DNA of 24,523 nt from Asaia bogorensis (GTDB lineage: Bacteria; Pseudomonadota; Alphaproteobacteria; Acetobacterales; Acetobacteraceae), in assembly GCA_945873675.1 (NCBI GenBank), contig CAMCEP010000008.1:1-24523 (forward strand), in the 5' to 3' direction. Of this stretch, positions 8,471 to 15,391 are shown one piece after another. How positions within the stretch are numbered: position 1 is the first letter of the stretch; each line of letters opens with the position of its first letter. The position numbers were made by a program, and so were the translations under genes. The notes beneath the pieces were generated by a model. The model was not told the DNA's origin. It did no database searches and worked only from the letters and a program-made list of their open reading frames with translations.

Positions 8471-9679
8471 TTATCCGGCTTTACTCCATAACTCCGGCTG
8501 CAATTCTTCCTTGCGGTTCGGAAACAGCATAGCGCAGGCGAGTGTCACGCAGGCAACCGCGCCCAGCACCAGCATGGAAAGCGCGAGTGAACCCGTCGCT
8601 TCATGCAAAAAGGCAATGAGCGGTGAGGCAATTGCCGCACCCAGAAAGCCCACCGTAAAGCGAATGGAATAAAGCTTCGCGCGCAAGGCGGGGGCGACAT
8701 AACGCGCTGTCATTGTCTCATTCACCGTGACCTGGCCGAAGATGCAGGCCGCAACCAGCCCCGCCACTGGCAGCACCACCCAGCCATCCAGAAAGGCCAG
8801 CGCGAATAACCCAGGCACCACAAGAATCGCCAGCGGCATGAAAACGGTTTTGAGTGTGTGCCGGTCAATCATCCGTCCCACGCTGAATTGCGCGACACCG
8901 CCGCAAATAGTCGCCAGGAAGGAGAGCAGGCCCACAATCGGCAGCAATTCCGGGCTGCCGGCCAGGCGTTCTTGCATCAGCTTTGGGATCAGCAGCGTAT
9001 AGGCGTTGAACACAAGGCCAGAGACGGTTGCGATGGCCAGCAGAATAATCACCGCGCGGCGCACCAAGGCGGGCGGGATCTCAGGGAAGGGCTTGCCGCT
9101 GGCTTGGATGCGCGCCGAATCAAAGGGCGGTTCGCGCCAGTAGAAAAACCCGGCAATGATGCAGGCGATGCCAGGGATAATGAAGGCCCAGCGCCAGCCG
9201 GCATCGGCGGCGATGAAGGCAGTCAGCACGGGCGCAGTTGCCACGCCCAGATTGCCGAAAACGCCATTGATCCCCATGGCGCGGCCCACTTTGTCGCCGG
9301 CGGCTTCCACCAGGATCGCGGTGCCGATCGGGTGATAAATCGCGACAAAAGCCCCCATGGCGCCAAGCGTGATAGCAAGGATCATGGGTGATGGCGCAAA
9401 GCCCGCCGCCACCATGAAGGCGCCAGAGCCCATGAAGAAGGCCACCATCAAAAAGCGCCGCCCGAAGCGATCCGCAAGCCAGCCCATGGGCAAGGCGCAA
9501 ATGCCGTAAATCACGAACATGGTGGTGCCGAGTGCGAGGATGGGCCCGTAATCCGCCCCGAAAATCCCCGCATCCTGCTGCACCATGGCGAGCACGGCGG
9601 TCGCCAGGATCAGCAGGCTGTAATGGGTGAAACTATGCGCGGCATTGATCAGAACCACCTGCCGCCGTGCCGCATCCAT
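8471..9679 (-). CDS. MFS transporter
   Basis: I choose ATG 9679 (402 residues), which has a GGGGGATAGG ribosome site just before it; a TTG 15 bases upstream is possible but less likely. The protein has about twelve hydrophobic segments and the MFS motif A between helices 2 and 3 (GWLADRFGRRFLMV), with a second, weaker copy in the C-terminal half (VGRMIDRHTLKTV). FGNLGVATAPVLTA fits the helix 5 motif. The substrate is not deducible. It converges on tyrS and has no partner genes that hint at its cargo; murJ is upstream on the same strand with 27 bases between. Confidence 0.9.
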   Translation of the reverse strand: MDAARRQVVLINAAHSFTHYSLLILATAVLAMVQQDAGIFGADYGPILALGTTMFVIYGICALPMGWLADRFGRRFLMVAFFMGSGAFMVAAGFAPSPMILAITLGAMGAFVAIYHPIGTAILVEAAGDKVGRAMGINGVFGNLGVATAPVLTAFIAADAGWRWAFIIPGIACIIAGFFYWREPPFDSARIQASGKPFPEIPPALVRRAVIILLAIATVSGLVFNAYTLLIPKLMQERLAGSPELLPIVGLLSFLATICGGVAQFSVGRMIDRHTLKTVFMPLAILVVPGLFALAFLDGWVVLPVAGLVAACIFGQVTVNETMTARYVAPALRAKLYSIRFTVGFLGAAIASPLIAFLHEATGSLALSMLVLGAVACVTLACAMLFPNRKEELQPELWSKAG

Positions 9680-9706
9680 GCGCCTATCCCCCAATAGCTG
9701 CGGGCA

Positions 9707-11263
9707 TCATGCAGGATTGCCAGTGCTTGCGCCACGGGGGGCGCGGCGGCGCAACTGGCGGAGCACATCGCGCGGATGAAAGGCGCCAAGCGCCATGCCG
9801 GCAAGCGTAAAGGCCGCCATGCCGACCAAGATCATGAGGCCCGCGCGCACCACATGGCCGAGCCCCGGCAGGACCAAGCCGAGGGAGAACACCGCCACCG
9901 CCATCATGGCACTCGCCAGCACTAGGCGCGGCAGCACGCGCCGGCAGCGCCGGTCCAGCACCATGTGGCCCCGGCGCATCAGCAGCCAGGCCAGCAACCC
10001 GGCATTCACCCAGGCCGCGATACTGGTCGCCAAGGCAACGCCGACATGCCCCAGCACATTCATGAAAGCGAGGTTCAGCGCGAGATTGACCGCAACCGAG
10101 GCAATGCCAATGCGCACCGGGGCCGAAGTATCGCCGCGCGCGAAAAACGCCGGCGCAAAAACCTTCACCAGCACAAAGGCCGGCAGCCCGACAGCATAGG
10201 CCACCAGCGCGGAAGCTGAGGCGCTACTAGCCACCGCATCAAAGGCGCCGCGCTGGAACAGCGCACCGATGATCGGCCCCGCCGCCACCGCCAGTCCCGC
10301 CGCACATGGCAGCGTCAGCAGCACCGCCAATTCAATGCCGCGATTAAGCGCGCGATGCGCCGCAAGCTTCTCCCCCAGGCGCAAATGCCGCGCGAGCAAA
10401 GGCAAAAGCGCCGTCCCCAGCGCCGCGCCAATCACGCCGAGCGGCAGCTGCGCCACACGATCAGCGTAATAGAGGTAGGAAACGGACCCACTCATCAGGA
10501 AAGACGCGATGATCACATCCACCGCAAGGTTGATCTGCGTGACGCCAGCGCCAAGCACGCCGGGCACCATGCGGCGCAGCACCTGCCGAATGGGTGGTGT
10601 GAGCGCCGGGCGCCGATAGAGCCTGAGCGCCATGCCCGCCTGCCGCGCCGCAACCCAAACCATAGCAAGCTGCACCACGCCGGCGGCAAAAACCCCCCAG
10701 GCCAGGGCATGGCCAGGGGTCGGCAAATAGGGCGTGAGGCCCACCAGCGCCGCCATCAACAGCAGGTTGAAGAATACCGGCGCGGCGGCGGCGGCGGCGA
10801 AGCGATCAAGGCTGTTCAGCACGCCGGAAATCAGCGCGGTCAGGCAGATCAACGGCATGTAGAAAAATGTGATGCGCGTCAGTTCAACGGCCAGCGCAAA
10901 TTTCTCCGGCGTGGAGGCAAAGCCCGGCGCCAGCACGCCAATCACCTGCGGCATGAAGATCAGCGCAATCAGCGTCAGCAGCGAAAGCCACAGCATCATC
11001 AGCGTGCCCATGCGTTCCGCCATGTCGCGCGCGGCGGCGCGGCCTTCGGTGGCCAATACGCCGGCAAAGGCGGGCACAAAGGCCGCATTGAAGGCGCCCT
11101 CGCCAAACAGGCGCCGGAACAGATTGGGCAGTTTCAGCGCCACGAAAAACGCATCCGCGACCGGCCCCGCCCCAAGGCGGGAGGCGATCAGCATGTCCCG
11201 GGCAAAGCCGAGAATACGGCTCGCCATGGTCCAGCTTCCGATGGTGAGCACGGAACGCAACAT
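9707..11263 (-). CDS. murJ: lipid II flippase MurJ (MviN)
   Basis: The 518-residue protein has about fourteen hydrophobic segments, the usual MOP-superfamily layout. The N-terminal block SWTMASRILGFARDMLIASR followed by DAFFVALKLPNLFRRLFGEG is the most conserved part of MurJ, including the arginines thought to contact the lipid II diphosphate. MurJ moves lipid II across the inner membrane for cell-wall synthesis. The start ATG lies directly before MLRSVLTIGS with nothing conserved upstream. It is divergent from grpE and may share a transcript with the MFS gene downstream. Confidence 0.96.
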   Translation of the reverse strand: MLRSVLTIGSWTMASRILGFARDMLIASRLGAGPVADAFFVALKLPNLFRRLFGEGAFNAAFVPAFAGVLATEGRAAARDMAERMGTLMMLWLSLLTLIALIFMPQVIGVLAPGFASTPEKFALAVELTRITFFYMPLICLTALISGVLNSLDRFAAAAAAPVFFNLLLMAALVGLTPYLPTPGHALAWGVFAAGVVQLAMVWVAARQAGMALRLYRRPALTPPIRQVLRRMVPGVLGAGVTQINLAVDVIIASFLMSGSVSYLYYADRVAQLPLGVIGAALGTALLPLLARHLRLGEKLAAHRALNRGIELAVLLTLPCAAGLAVAAGPIIGALFQRGAFDAVASSASASALVAYAVGLPAFVLVKVFAPAFFARGDTSAPVRIGIASVAVNLALNLAFMNVLGHVGVALATSIAAWVNAGLLAWLLMRRGHMVLDRRCRRVLPRLVLASAMMAVAVFSLGLVLPGLGHVVRAGLMILVGMAAFTLAGMALGAFHPRDVLRQLRRRAPRGASTGNPA

Positions 11264-11388
11264 GGCGGTGGTGTAGGCGCCGCCGCGGCGAAGCGGAAGG
11301 GCGCTTGTTCTCGGGCCCGAGGGCGCCTAGGTGATAGGGCCTTCCCGGCCAGCGTGCCGAACCCTTCCGCGAGTAACCACGCGACACC

Positions 11389-11946
11389 ATGATGAACGAT
11401 ACGAACGACCCCAACGCCCCCGAACCGGCGGCGCAAGAACCCACCCCCGAAGCCCCGGCGATGACCGCCGAGGACCGCCTTGTGATGCTGGCGCAGGAGA
11501 TGGAGGCTTTGCGCGACAAATGGCTCCGCTCAGAAGCCGAGATGCATAATCTGCGCGCCCGCACCCAGCGCGAAGTGGCCGATGCGCGCGCCTATGCCAC
11601 GCAGAAATTCGCAAGCGATGTGGTGGAAGCAGCGGAAAACCTGCGCCGCGGCATTGAAGCCCTGCCGCCGGCTGCCGAGGATGAGCCCGATCTGCTGACC
11701 AAGCTCCGCGCCGGTTTTGAGGGGGTGGAGCGGTCCTTCCAGGGCATTCTTGAACGGAATGGCGTGCAGCGCCACGACCCCAAGGGCCAGCCCTTTGACC
11801 CGGAAAAGCACCAGGCCATGGCAGAACAGCCAGCGCCGGAAGGTGTGGCGCCGGGCACGGTGCTGCATGGCTGGACTTCGGCTTGGACGCTGAATGGCCG
11901 GCTGCTGAAGCCCGCCATGGTGGTGGTGGCGAAAGCCGAGGGGTGA
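11389..11946 (+). CDS. grpE: nucleotide exchange factor GrpE
   Basis: GrpE releases ADP from DnaK in the Hsp70 cycle. The 185-residue protein has an acidic, Pro/Ala-rich disordered N-terminus, a long coiled-coil helix (LRSEAEMHNLRARTQREVADA, continuing to about residue 90) and the compact beta domain with FDPEKHQAM, GTVLHGWTSAWTLNGRLLKPAMV. The start is one of two adjacent ATGs (11389 or 11392). No dnaK or dnaJ is nearby. It converges with thiE, 22 bases from its stop. Confidence 0.95.
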   Translation: MMNDTNDPNAPEPAAQEPTPEAPAMTAEDRLVMLAQEMEALRDKWLRSEAEMHNLRARTQREVADARAYATQKFASDVVEAAENLRRGIEALPPAAEDEPDLLTKLRAGFEGVERSFQGILERNGVQRHDPKGQPFDPEKHQAMAEQPAPEGVAPGTVLHGWTSAWTLNGRLLKPAMVVVAKAEG

Positions 11947-11968
11947 ACCCTTCGGCTTGAATAACCGT

Positions 11969-12613
11969 TCAGCCTTGGGCGCGGCTGGCAGAGGCTATCG
12001 CGGCATTCATGGCACGCACGCCTTGCGCCGGCCCTTCAGGGTGGTTCCAAACCGCGCCGACCACGGCCAGGAAATCGGCGCCCGCCTGAACCAGCGGCGC
12101 GCAATTGGCCGCGGTGATGCCGCCAATCGCAACCGATGGAATTTCGAACATCTCCTGCCACCAGGCCAGGATATCGGGCGCAGCGCGGTGGGCGGTCTCC
12201 TTGGTGTCGGTCGGAAAGAACGCACCAAAGGCGACGTAATCTGCGCCGATTTCGCCCGCTTCCATCGCAAGATGGCGTGAGGCGTGACAGGTGATGCCAA
12301 GGATACGCCCTTCGAGCAGCCGGCGCCCTTCGGCGTGGTTGCCATCCCCTTGGCCAAGATGCGCGCCATCGCAGCCGAGCTTTGCCGCAAGGGCTGCATT
12401 ATCATTCAGCAGAAACGCCACACCCCGCGCTGCCGCGATGGGCATGAGAGCATCCGTGGCACGCGCAATTTCGTCTTCTGTCGCATCCTTCAGGCGCAAT
12501 TGCAGGCAGGCGACATCGCCGGCATCAAGCGCAGCAGCCAAGGAATCGCGAAAACCAAGGGGATCAAGCCGCTGAGGCGTGATGAGATAGAGCCGGCAGG
12601 AAGTGTCAGACAT
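11969..12613 (-). CDS. thiE: thiamine-phosphate synthase ThiE
   Basis: ThiE joins HMP-pyrophosphate and THZ-phosphate to make thiamine phosphate. I start at ATG 12613 (214 residues, MSDTSCRLYLITPQ), since the 34 upstream in-frame residues are not family-like. Landmarks of the TIM-barrel are LQLRLKDATEDEI, FLLNDNAALAAKLGCDGAHLGQ, the phosphate-binding ITCHAS and YVAFGAFFPTDTKETA region, and AIGGITAANC near the end. It is a stand-alone gene here, with no other thi genes in view. No TPP riboswitch was recognised upstream. Confidence 0.93.
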   Translation of the reverse strand: MSDTSCRLYLITPQRLDPLGFRDSLAAALDAGDVACLQLRLKDATEDEIARATDALMPIAAARGVAFLLNDNAALAAKLGCDGAHLGQGDGNHAEGRRLLEGRILGITCHASRHLAMEAGEIGADYVAFGAFFPTDTKETAHRAAPDILAWWQEMFEIPSVAIGGITAANCAPLVQAGADFLAVVGAVWNHPEGPAQGVRAMNAAIASASRAQG

Positions 12614-12745
12614 GATGAGCGCCAGAGTTTTGGTTAAGCCCCACACAAGCCGGAAGGCCATTTTCTGGCAAGCCAGGACGATAAATGCCCCAGGGGGGCT
12701 AGGCGCGGCGCGCAACTGGGGCTATTGAGCGCGCCTTCCGGCCTT

Positions 12746-12821
12746 GTCCCGTTCGTCTAGAGGCCTAGGACACCAGCCTTTCACGTTGGCAGCACGGGTT
12801 CGAATCCCGTACGGGACGCCA
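12746..12821 (+). tRNA. tRNA-Glu (anticodon UUC), CCA encoded
   Basis: A full cloverleaf of 76 bases can be drawn. Acceptor GTCCCGT pairs with ACGGGAC; the anticodon stem CCAGC pairs with GTTGG around loop CTTTCAC with anticodon TTC; T stem ACGGG pairs with CCCGT around TTCGAAT. Discriminator G and the CCA end are encoded in the DNA. All DNA to the right of its 3' end up to about 23.4 kb looks accessory, so it may mark an island insertion site. Confidence 0.97.
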
Positions 12822-13359
12822 CTATATCCCCTTAAGCTTCTGGATTTGCTTTGCTTTCTAGCGGGAGGGCATTCCCTACTCCCATGCCAACCGCCATCGC
12901 TCGGCTAGTTTGGGTTGGAACCCGATAGACGGATGTAGCTTGGCGCCGGCTCCGATCTTTGGCGGCCGCGAGAAAGCCCGACTTGCCCAAACGTCCACCA
13001 AGAGGCCACAGCCAAAGCGACACCGCCGATAGGTGAAGGCCGAACGCTCGGTCCCGGATGCCTGCCGACAGCACCGGGCCAATGGCCTGTCAGCGATGTA
13101 GTGGCGAATTCCCGGATTGAAGACGGGGCAGGTCGGCGCGCGGTCGGGCCGTCAGTCGGATGGGACCCGGCGGCGAGGGGGTAGGGGTGGTGGGGGCTGA
13201 AAAATGCTCCCCGGCATCTGAGGTTGTCAGAAAGGCCCAGTCAGATACGCGCAGCTTTTTAGAGTTGGTGACTGGTCATCTTCACTCCCCTTGGGGTTAC
13301 GATGAGCCAGAAATTCTCCATTATTCAATTCAACAGTATGGTCCCATAGGCGCTGACGC
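12822..13359 (+). other. gene-free stretch between tRNA-Glu and the IS3 remnant
   Basis: I see no credible gene on either strand. Open frames of 62-92 codons exist on the minus strand, but their translations are low-complexity Arg/Pro/Ser-rich and match nothing I recognise. A G-rich run at 13162-13196 holds four G-tracts. This looks like scrambled island-junction DNA. Confidence 0.6.
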
Positions 13360-13607
13360 TGGACATTTGGCTGTGGTCGGCGTTTCCGCATTCTGTGCGT
13401 GGTGGATGATTTCACGCGCGAATGCCTGGCGCTGGTGCCTGATACGTCGCTGTCGGGCGCCAGGGTGGCGCGTGAACACGACAAGATCGCGGCGATCCGT
13501 GGCAAGAAGCTGGCGGCAGGACTACAATACCATCCGGCCGCATTCGAAACTGGGCGGCCTCCCCCCCGCCGAGATCGCCGGTCAACGGGGATGGGGGCAC
13601 GTGAACG
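13360..13607 (+). pseudogene. IS3-family transposase (OrfB) remnant with internal deletions
   Basis: Two separated pieces of the DDE integrase domain remain. In one frame, 13372-13510 reads CGRRFRILCVVDDFTREC and continues LALVPDTSLSGARVARE, including the second-Asp region of the DDE triad. In another frame, about 13511-13607 gives WRQDYNTIRPHSKLGG and LPPAEIAGQ, the normal C-terminal end. The roughly 60-80 residues that should lie between (SDNGTE to the catalytic Glu) are missing and the frame is shifted. The N-terminal half and OrfA are gone, apart from a short WTF piece near 13360. No terminal inverted repeats or target duplication could be identified. It is a dead relic of an insertion sequence just downstream of the tRNA. 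Confidence 0.85.
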
Positions 13608-13824
13608 TCACACCGTTACCGCGTCTTTGCCTCAGCCAGTTCGTGTCTGCTGCGTTTAGAGAAATCATTGAGAAAACCGGACTATAATTACTCTTTGTCT
13701 TGCAGAATACTCATAATGTGTTAGCCTCATTATTGTCGAATATTTGAGGTCGAAGTTTGGTGATTAGGCAACCATCATTAGGCTGCGGGTTTCGTGCATA
13801 TGCACTGTCTTCAGAGATGCGTTC
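13608..13824 (+). promoter_or_regulatory. AT-rich region upstream of the sensing/transport operon
   Basis: The stretch at about 13680-13760 is markedly AT-rich (TATAATTACTC, CATAATG, CATTATTGTCG) and lies ahead of the first operon gene, so the promoter probably sits here. I cannot choose a -35/-10 pair with proper spacing. No gene is seen. Confidence 0.4.
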
Positions 13825-14619
13825 GTGAGGATCGCGATCTGTGTGAAGCGCGACATCTACGGCCTTCTCGCTGCACGCCATTTGGCCTCCCAGCTTGGAT
13901 TTGCGGATCTTCGCTTCTTCTGCAGCGTCAAAACCAGGCAGGCGGAGGATGACGTTCCTGCTCTGCGGCAGATGAAGCTGCTGGAACGTGACGTCGCCAT
14001 CGACACGCTGGCAGCTATGGAGCCACCGACGCTGGGCCTGCCGCATCCTGACGAATGGGTGCCTTTGTATGATATGCGAGCGGATGGTGGCGCTTCAGTT
14101 CTGCTGGATTCCCGGCCGGACATCGTCATCTCCGCGCGCTTTAGCCTGATCTTTCCCCAGCGCGTGATCGATGCGGTGCCGCTCGGCATCATCAATGTCC
14201 ATCCTGGTGCTCTGCCCAGTTATCGGGGCCTGTTTGCGCCCTTCTGGCAGGTGCTGCGGGGCGAGCGTGAGTTGGGCTGCACCGTCCACATGGTGGACAA
14301 GGGTATCGACACGGGCGCAATCCTTGGCATGGCGCACATCCCCTTCGAGCCCTCGCGGTCTCTGATGTGGCACACTGCCGGGTTGTATCGCGGCGGCCTT
14401 GCCATCGCGGTAGGTGCCGCCACTGCGCTGGCGCACGGCGAACAACCGGCCAGCGTGCCGCAGCAGGAGGGCGGCGCCTATTTCCGCTTCCCCACTGCGG
14501 CGGATTTCGCGGCCCTGCCAGTGCCGATCGCCAGCGCGCGGGATTACGCGCAGGTCCTGGGGGACGCATTTGCGCCGGTGTTCTGCCAATCTGCCGCGCC
14601 GCAGGAGCGCGCGGCATGA
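13825..14619 (+). CDS. formyltransferase-fold protein (Fmt/GART N-terminal domain only)
   Basis: The 264-residue protein starts at GTG 13825 (a nearby ATG at 13817 hits a stop after three codons). It carries the formyl-transfer core: INVHPGALPSYRG with the catalytic Asn and His, and MVDKGIDTGAIL with the catalytic Asp, so the N-H-D triad of 10-formyl-THF-dependent transferases appears intact. It lacks the C-terminal tRNA-binding domain of methionyl-tRNA formyltransferase and is longer than GART (about 200). Enzymes of this shape formylate amino sugars or other small amines, or act as hydrolases. It overlaps the next start by four bases (ATGA), which ties it to the sensor/transporter operon. 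Its substrate is unknown; modification of the ligand sensed or moved by the operon is a guess. Confidence 0.85.
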   Translation: MRIAICVKRDIYGLLAARHLASQLGFADLRFFCSVKTRQAEDDVPALRQMKLLERDVAIDTLAAMEPPTLGLPHPDEWVPLYDMRADGGASVLLDSRPDIVISARFSLIFPQRVIDAVPLGIINVHPGALPSYRGLFAPFWQVLRGERELGCTVHMVDKGIDTGAILGMAHIPFEPSRSLMWHTAGLYRGGLAIAVGAATALAHGEQPASVPQQEGGAYFRFPTAADFAALPVPIASARDYAQVLGDAFAPVFCQSAAPQERAA

Positions 14620-15371
14620 GCAGGGAACTCTCCTTCGCAACCCGCCTGACTGGCTTGTTGGCGACCATGCTGTTGCTAGGCTGCGGTCTGGTGGCGGGGC
14701 TGAATTACCTGAAGTTCGAGCGGATCCTGCTGGACCAGCAGGCGCGCGTGCTTGAGATCTTTTCTGGCGAGCTGGGCAGCACGGTGGAAAACAGCCTGGC
14801 GCTTGGCGTGCAGCTGGGCGGTGTGCCGGGTGCGCAGGCGCTGCTGGAACGCTCGCGCGAGGCGGAGAAACTGATCGCCGGCCTCACCATTTCCGATGCC
14901 GGCAACCTCGTACTGTTCGATACGGATCGACAGAATATTGGACGCTCGCTGCGACAGGAGCAGCTGGCGACGGTGGGGCTGGCGGCACCTTGGCGCTTCC
15001 GCGACGGCCCGCACTACGGCATCGGCACGCCGATCATCAACGGCTATGGCGTGCCTGAGGGCGCCATCCTGCTGCGCTACGAACGCACGGCGGTCGATGA
15101 ACGACTGGGGGCATCGATGCTCGCGATGGTTCAGTCCATCATGCTTGCAGTCGGCATTTGCGTTCCCGTCGGCGCGCTGGCCCTGCATCTGGTCACGCGG
15201 CAAACGCGCCGCTGGTTCGCGGCGATGGAAGGGGCGATGCAGCCAGGCGCGCCGCGCCTCGAGCTCACCGCCGGTTTGCAGGCCGCGATTGCCGATACCG
15301 ATGTGCTGCTGGGCGAAGCGGAAGCGCAGCTTGAACTCATCGCGTCCCAATTGCCCGCTTCGGCGCCGTAA
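14616..15371 (+). CDS. two-TM membrane protein with periplasmic sensor domain
   Basis: The 251-residue protein has one membrane helix at about residues 10-31 and a second at about 166-190, leaving about 135 residues in the periplasm and a 60-residue cytoplasmic tail rich in Ala/Leu/Glu that should be helical. There is no recognisable output domain. The segment LALGVQLGGVPG followed by GLTISDAGNLVLFDT matches, in order and spacing, the periplasmic part of the next gene (VELGVPFRGLSG, then YVLLADAEGQ), so the two carry related sensor domains. The start codon overlaps the formyltransferase stop (ATGA). It probably partners with the sensor-MFS fusion or the SpoIIE protein. I do not recognise a named family. 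Confidence 0.8.
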   Translation: MSRELSFATRLTGLLATMLLLGCGLVAGLNYLKFERILLDQQARVLEIFSGELGSTVENSLALGVQLGGVPGAQALLERSREAEKLIAGLTISDAGNLVLFDTDRQNIGRSLRQEQLATVGLAAPWRFRDGPHYGIGTPIINGYGVPEGAILLRYERTAVDERLGASMLAMVQSIMLAVGICVPVGALALHLVTRQTRRWFAAMEGAMQPGAPRLELTAGLQAAIADTDVLLGEAEAQLELIASQLPASAP

Positions 15372-15391
15372 CCCATGGAGAACGCCGCACC

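Noticed and set aside
10355..11392. 345-codon plus-strand frame opposite murJ
   Set aside because: Gln/His/Arg/Gly-rich antisense shadow of a certain gene.
12832..13082. Two overlapping minus-strand frames downstream of the tRNA
   Set aside because: Low-complexity translations, no ribosome site, no recognisable family; treated as non-coding.
13162..13196. G-quadruplex-like run of four G-tracts
   Set aside because: One loop is long and the surroundings are simply G-rich; no gene or start nearby gives it a role.
13160..13687. 175-codon frame taken as an intact gene
   Set aside because: Only its YNTIRPHS part is real homology; the rest is non-coding DNA around a frameshifted IS3 relic.
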